Shown here: positions 33,864 through 36,015 of the stretch, one piece after another
Position numbering within the stretch: the stretch's first letter is position 1
Layout: every line of letters begins with the position of its first letter
Assembly: GCF_008120935.1 (NCBI RefSeq)
Contig: NZ_RDBO01000077.1
Location: 1,316,672-1,352,686, forward strand
Length of the DNA stretch: 36,015 bases
DNA from: Streptomyces sp. sk2.1
GTDB taxonomy: Bacteria > Actinomycetota > Actinomycetes > Streptomycetales > Streptomycetaceae
Reading direction: 5' to 3'
Made by a program: the position numbers and the translations under genes
The notes under the pieces: generated by a model
Databases searched by the model: none
What the model was told of the DNA's origin: nothing
Seen by the model: only the letters and a program-made list of their open reading frames with translations

Positions 33864-35549
33864 TTGAGTCATCCGCACCCCGAACTCGGCACCCCGCCGA
33901 AGCTCCCGAAGGGCGGCCTCCGCGTCACCCCGCTCGGCGGCCTCGGTGAAATCGGCCGCAATATGACGGTCTTCGAATACGGCGGCCGCCTGCTCATCGT
34001 CGACTGCGGAGTCCTCTTCCCCGAGGAGGAGCAGCCCGGGATCGACCTGATCCTGCCGGACTTCACCACGATCCGGGACCGTCTCGACGACATCGAGGGC
34101 ATCGTCCTCACGCACGGCCACGAGGACCACATCGGTGGCGTCCCGTACCTGCTGCGCCTGAAGCCGGACATCCCTCTCATCGGTTCCAAGCTGACCCTCG
34201 CGCTGATCGAGGCGAAGCTTCAGGAGCACCGCATCCGTCCGTACACCCTTGAGGTCGAGGAGGGGCAGCGCGAGCGCATCGGCGTCTTCGACTGCGAATT
34301 CATCGCGGTCAACCACTCCATCCCGGACGCCCTCGCGGTCGCCATCCGCACCCCCGCGGGCCTGGCCGTCGCCACCGGCGACTTCAAGATGGACCAGCTC
34401 CCGCTGGACGGCCGCCTCACCGACCTGCACGCTTTCGCCCGGCTGAGCGAGGAGGGCATCGACCTCCTCCTCGCCGACTCGACGAACGCGGAGGTCCCCG
34501 GCTTCGTACCGCCCGAGCGGGACATCTCCAACGTCCTGCGCACGGTCTTCGCCAATGCGCAGAAGCGCATCATCGTGGCGAGCTTCGCCAGCCACGTGCA
34601 CCGCATCCAGCAGATCCTCGACGCGGCGCACGAGTACGGCCGCCGGGTGGCCTTCGTGGGCCGGTCGATGGTCCGGAACATGGGCATCGCCCGTGATCTC
34701 GGCTATCTGAACGTCCCCGCGGGGCTGATCGTCGACGTCAAGACCCTCGACGACCTGCCGGACGACGAGGTCGTGCTGGTCTGCACGGGTTCCCAGGGCG
34801 AGCCGATGGCGGCCCTGTCCCGCATGGCCAACCGCGACCACCAGATCCGGATCGTCCAGGGCGACACGGTGATCCTGGCGTCGTCCCTGATCCCGGGCAA
34901 CGAGAACGCGGTCTACCGCGTGATCAACGGCCTGACCCGCTGGGGCGCCAACGTCGTCCACAAGGGCAACGCCAAGGTCCACGTCTCGGGCCACGCCTCG
35001 GCCGGCGAGCTGCTGTACTTCTACAACATCTGCAAGCCGAAGAACCTGATGCCGGTCCACGGCGAATGGCGCCACCTGCGGGCCAACGCCGAACTGGGCG
35101 CGCTCACCGGCGTGCCGAAGGACCACATCGTCATCGCCGAGGACGGCGTCGTCGTCGACCTCGTCGACGGCCGGGCCAAGATCGTCGGCAAGGTCCAGGC
35201 GGGTTACGTCTACGTCGACGGCCTCTCGGTCGGCGATGTCACCGAGACCTCGCTCAAGGACCGCCGGATCCTCGGCGAAGAGGGCATCATCTCCGTCTTC
35301 ATCGTGGTCGACAGCACCTCTGGCAAGATCACGGGCGGTCCGGACATCCACGCCCGCGGCTCCGGCATCGACGACTCGGCGTTCGTCTCCGTCGTGCCGA
35401 AGATCGAGGAAGCGATCAACAGGTCCGCCCAGGACGGTGTGCTGGAGCCCCACCAGGTCCAGCAGCTGGTCCGCCGCACGGTGGGCAAGTGGGTTTCCGA
35501 CACCTACCGCCGGCGTCCGATGATCCTTCCGGTCGTCGTCGAGGTCTGA
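33864..35549 (+). CDS. rnj: Ribonuclease J
   Basis: This 561-residue metallo-beta-lactamase/beta-CASP ribonuclease has both endonuclease and 5'-3' exonuclease activity in its family. The zinc motif His84-Gly-His-Glu-Asp-His89 (THGHEDHIGG), NHSIPD, the TGDFK strand and the beta-CASP and late histidine motifs (VSGHAS, PVHGE) are all present, followed by the C-terminal dimer domain. The TTG at 33864 was chosen because AAGGAG lies six bases ahead; the longer frame to 33807 runs through the leader hairpin. Length equals what I recall for the Streptomyces enzyme. It could act with PNPase, encoded 6 kb upstream, in RNA turnover. The gene is immediately followed by a strong terminator. Confidence 0.96.
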   Translation: MSHPHPELGTPPKLPKGGLRVTPLGGLGEIGRNMTVFEYGGRLLIVDCGVLFPEEEQPGIDLILPDFTTIRDRLDDIEGIVLTHGHEDHIGGVPYLLRLKPDIPLIGSKLTLALIEAKLQEHRIRPYTLEVEEGQRERIGVFDCEFIAVNHSIPDALAVAIRTPAGLAVATGDFKMDQLPLDGRLTDLHAFARLSEEGIDLLLADSTNAEVPGFVPPERDISNVLRTVFANAQKRIIVASFASHVHRIQQILDAAHEYGRRVAFVGRSMVRNMGIARDLGYLNVPAGLIVDVKTLDDLPDDEVVLVCTGSQGEPMAALSRMANRDHQIRIVQGDTVILASSLIPGNENAVYRVINGLTRWGANVVHKGNAKVHVSGHASAGELLYFYNICKPKNLMPVHGEWRHLRANAELGALTGVPKDHIVIAEDGVVVDLVDGRAKIVGKVQAGYVYVDGLSVGDVTETSLKDRRILGEEGIISVFIVVDSTSGKITGGPDIHARGSGIDDSAFVSVVPKIEEAINRSAQDGVLEPHQVQQLVRRTVGKWVSDTYRRRPMILPVVVEV

Positions 35550-35568
35550 CCCGGGCAGCGCGAACTCC

Positions 35569-35606
35569 GGAGCGGGGCCCCCGATTTGCATCGGGGGCCC
35601 CGCTCC
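35569..35606 (+). terminator. Strong terminator after the RNase J gene
   Basis: A perfect 17-bp stem (35569-35585 with 35590-35606) with the 4-base loop TTGC lies 20 bases after the stop. It insulates the following rRNA promoters. Confidence 0.92.
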
Positions 35607-35703
35607 AGTACGTTTACGGCTCCGCCTGACCGGGAAGCGCCGCGCACAGCCGTGTGCTGCGAGCGTGCCGGAGGAGGCGGAAAATCCGACTCAGAACTTC
35701 TGA

Positions 35704-35893
35704 TAAAGTCGGGCCTGCCGAAAGGCAAAAGACCACTTCGACGGTCACCGAGAATTCGGAATCCGGTCCGGAAACGGAACGGGAAAAGGTTCTGGTAGAG
35801 TCGGAACCGCCGGAAAGGGAAAACGCGGAAGCGGAGGACCTGGAAGGCGAATCCCGCTGACCGGGAATCGGGTCCGAAAGGATCTGATAGAGT
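35704..35893 (+). promoter_or_regulatory. Tandem rRNA operon promoters (three -10 elements, 92-base spacing)
   Basis: TAAAGT at 35704-35709, TAGAGT at 35796-35801 and TAGAGT at 35888-35893 are each preceded by a CTGR-type trinucleotide context and followed by TCGG. They are spaced exactly 92 bases apart, so they look like copies of one promoter unit. Clear TTGACA-like -35 boxes are not seen. Multiple tandem promoters are typical of Streptomyces rRNA operons. Confidence 0.75.
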
Positions 35894-35929
35894 CGGAAAC
35901 GCAAGACCGGAGGGAAAAGCCCGGAGGAA

Positions 35930-36015
35930 AGCCCGAGAGGGTGAGTACAAAGGAAGCGTCCGTTCCTTGAGAACTCAACAGCGTGCCAAAAGTCAACGCC
36001 AGATATGTTGATACC
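35930..36015 (+). promoter_or_regulatory. rRNA operon leader (upstream of 16S rRNA), truncated by window end
   Basis: The sequence matches the well-known Streptomyces 16S leader. A short stem (AAGGAA 35950-35955 with TTCCTT 35963-35968) resembles boxB, and TTGAGAACTCAACAG just after it resembles the boxA-type antitermination site. It runs on to AGATATGTTGATACC at the end. The 16S gene itself lies beyond the window. Confidence 0.85.

Noticed and set aside
33744..35591. A 615-residue minus-strand open frame opposite the RNase J gene
   Set aside because: It is the complement of a well-conserved enzyme, has low-complexity composition and runs through the terminator stem.

Overview
The window is very GC-rich, with strong third-position G/C bias, frequent GTG/TTG starts, many 4-base stop/start overlaps and the rpsO-pnp, dapB, thyX, dapA, RNase J order followed by an rRNA leader. 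All of this points to a Streptomyces chromosome, or a very close relative. The species cannot be read from the sequence alone. No transposase, tRNA, CRISPR array or prophage is visible. LAYOUT. (1) 16-6022, minus strand: a complete peptide-type ABC importer (binding protein, two permeases, two ATPases). The four downstream genes are joined by stop/start overlaps, and a hairpin separates the binding protein from the permeases. (2) About 6220-25077: a type VII (ESX) secretion locus. It holds an EspI-like MinD/ParA ATPase with an apparent frameshift, a small DUF397 protein, an unrecognised EccE companion, EccE, EccB, mycosin 1, a small YxxxE protein overlapping a WxG-bearing Pro/Gly-rich protein, mycosin 2, two WXG100 proteins (EsxB, EsxA), the three-ATPase EccC and EccD. 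(3) 25271-30732, plus strand: rpsO, pnp, an M16 zinc protease, dapB and a small membrane protein, probably largely one transcription unit. (4) 30874-31758, minus strand: a PH-domain-like membrane protein and a 79-residue membrane protein. (5) 31945-35549, plus strand: thyX, dapA and the RNase J gene, ended by a perfect 17-bp hairpin. (6) 35607-36015: tandem promoters and leader of a ribosomal RNA operon whose 16S gene lies beyond the window. HOW IT WORKS TOGETHER. EccB, EccC, EccD and EccE are the usual membrane-core proteins. The two mycosins are membrane-anchored subtilisin-like proteases facing outward. EsxA and EsxB are the small helical substrates. The 153-residue and 552-residue proteins carry the two halves of the classical bipartite type VII signal (YxxxE on one, WxG on the other), so I propose they form a PE/PPE-like secreted pair. 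Three genes of the locus (eccC, mycosin 1 and the 552-residue protein) contain TTA leucine codons, which Streptomyces translates with the developmentally controlled bldA tRNA. I saw no TTA in any other gene here. This suggests the secretion machine is tied to development at translation. The stretch from about 16100 to 17900 has clearly lower GC than its surroundings and looks like an exchanged substrate/protease cassette.
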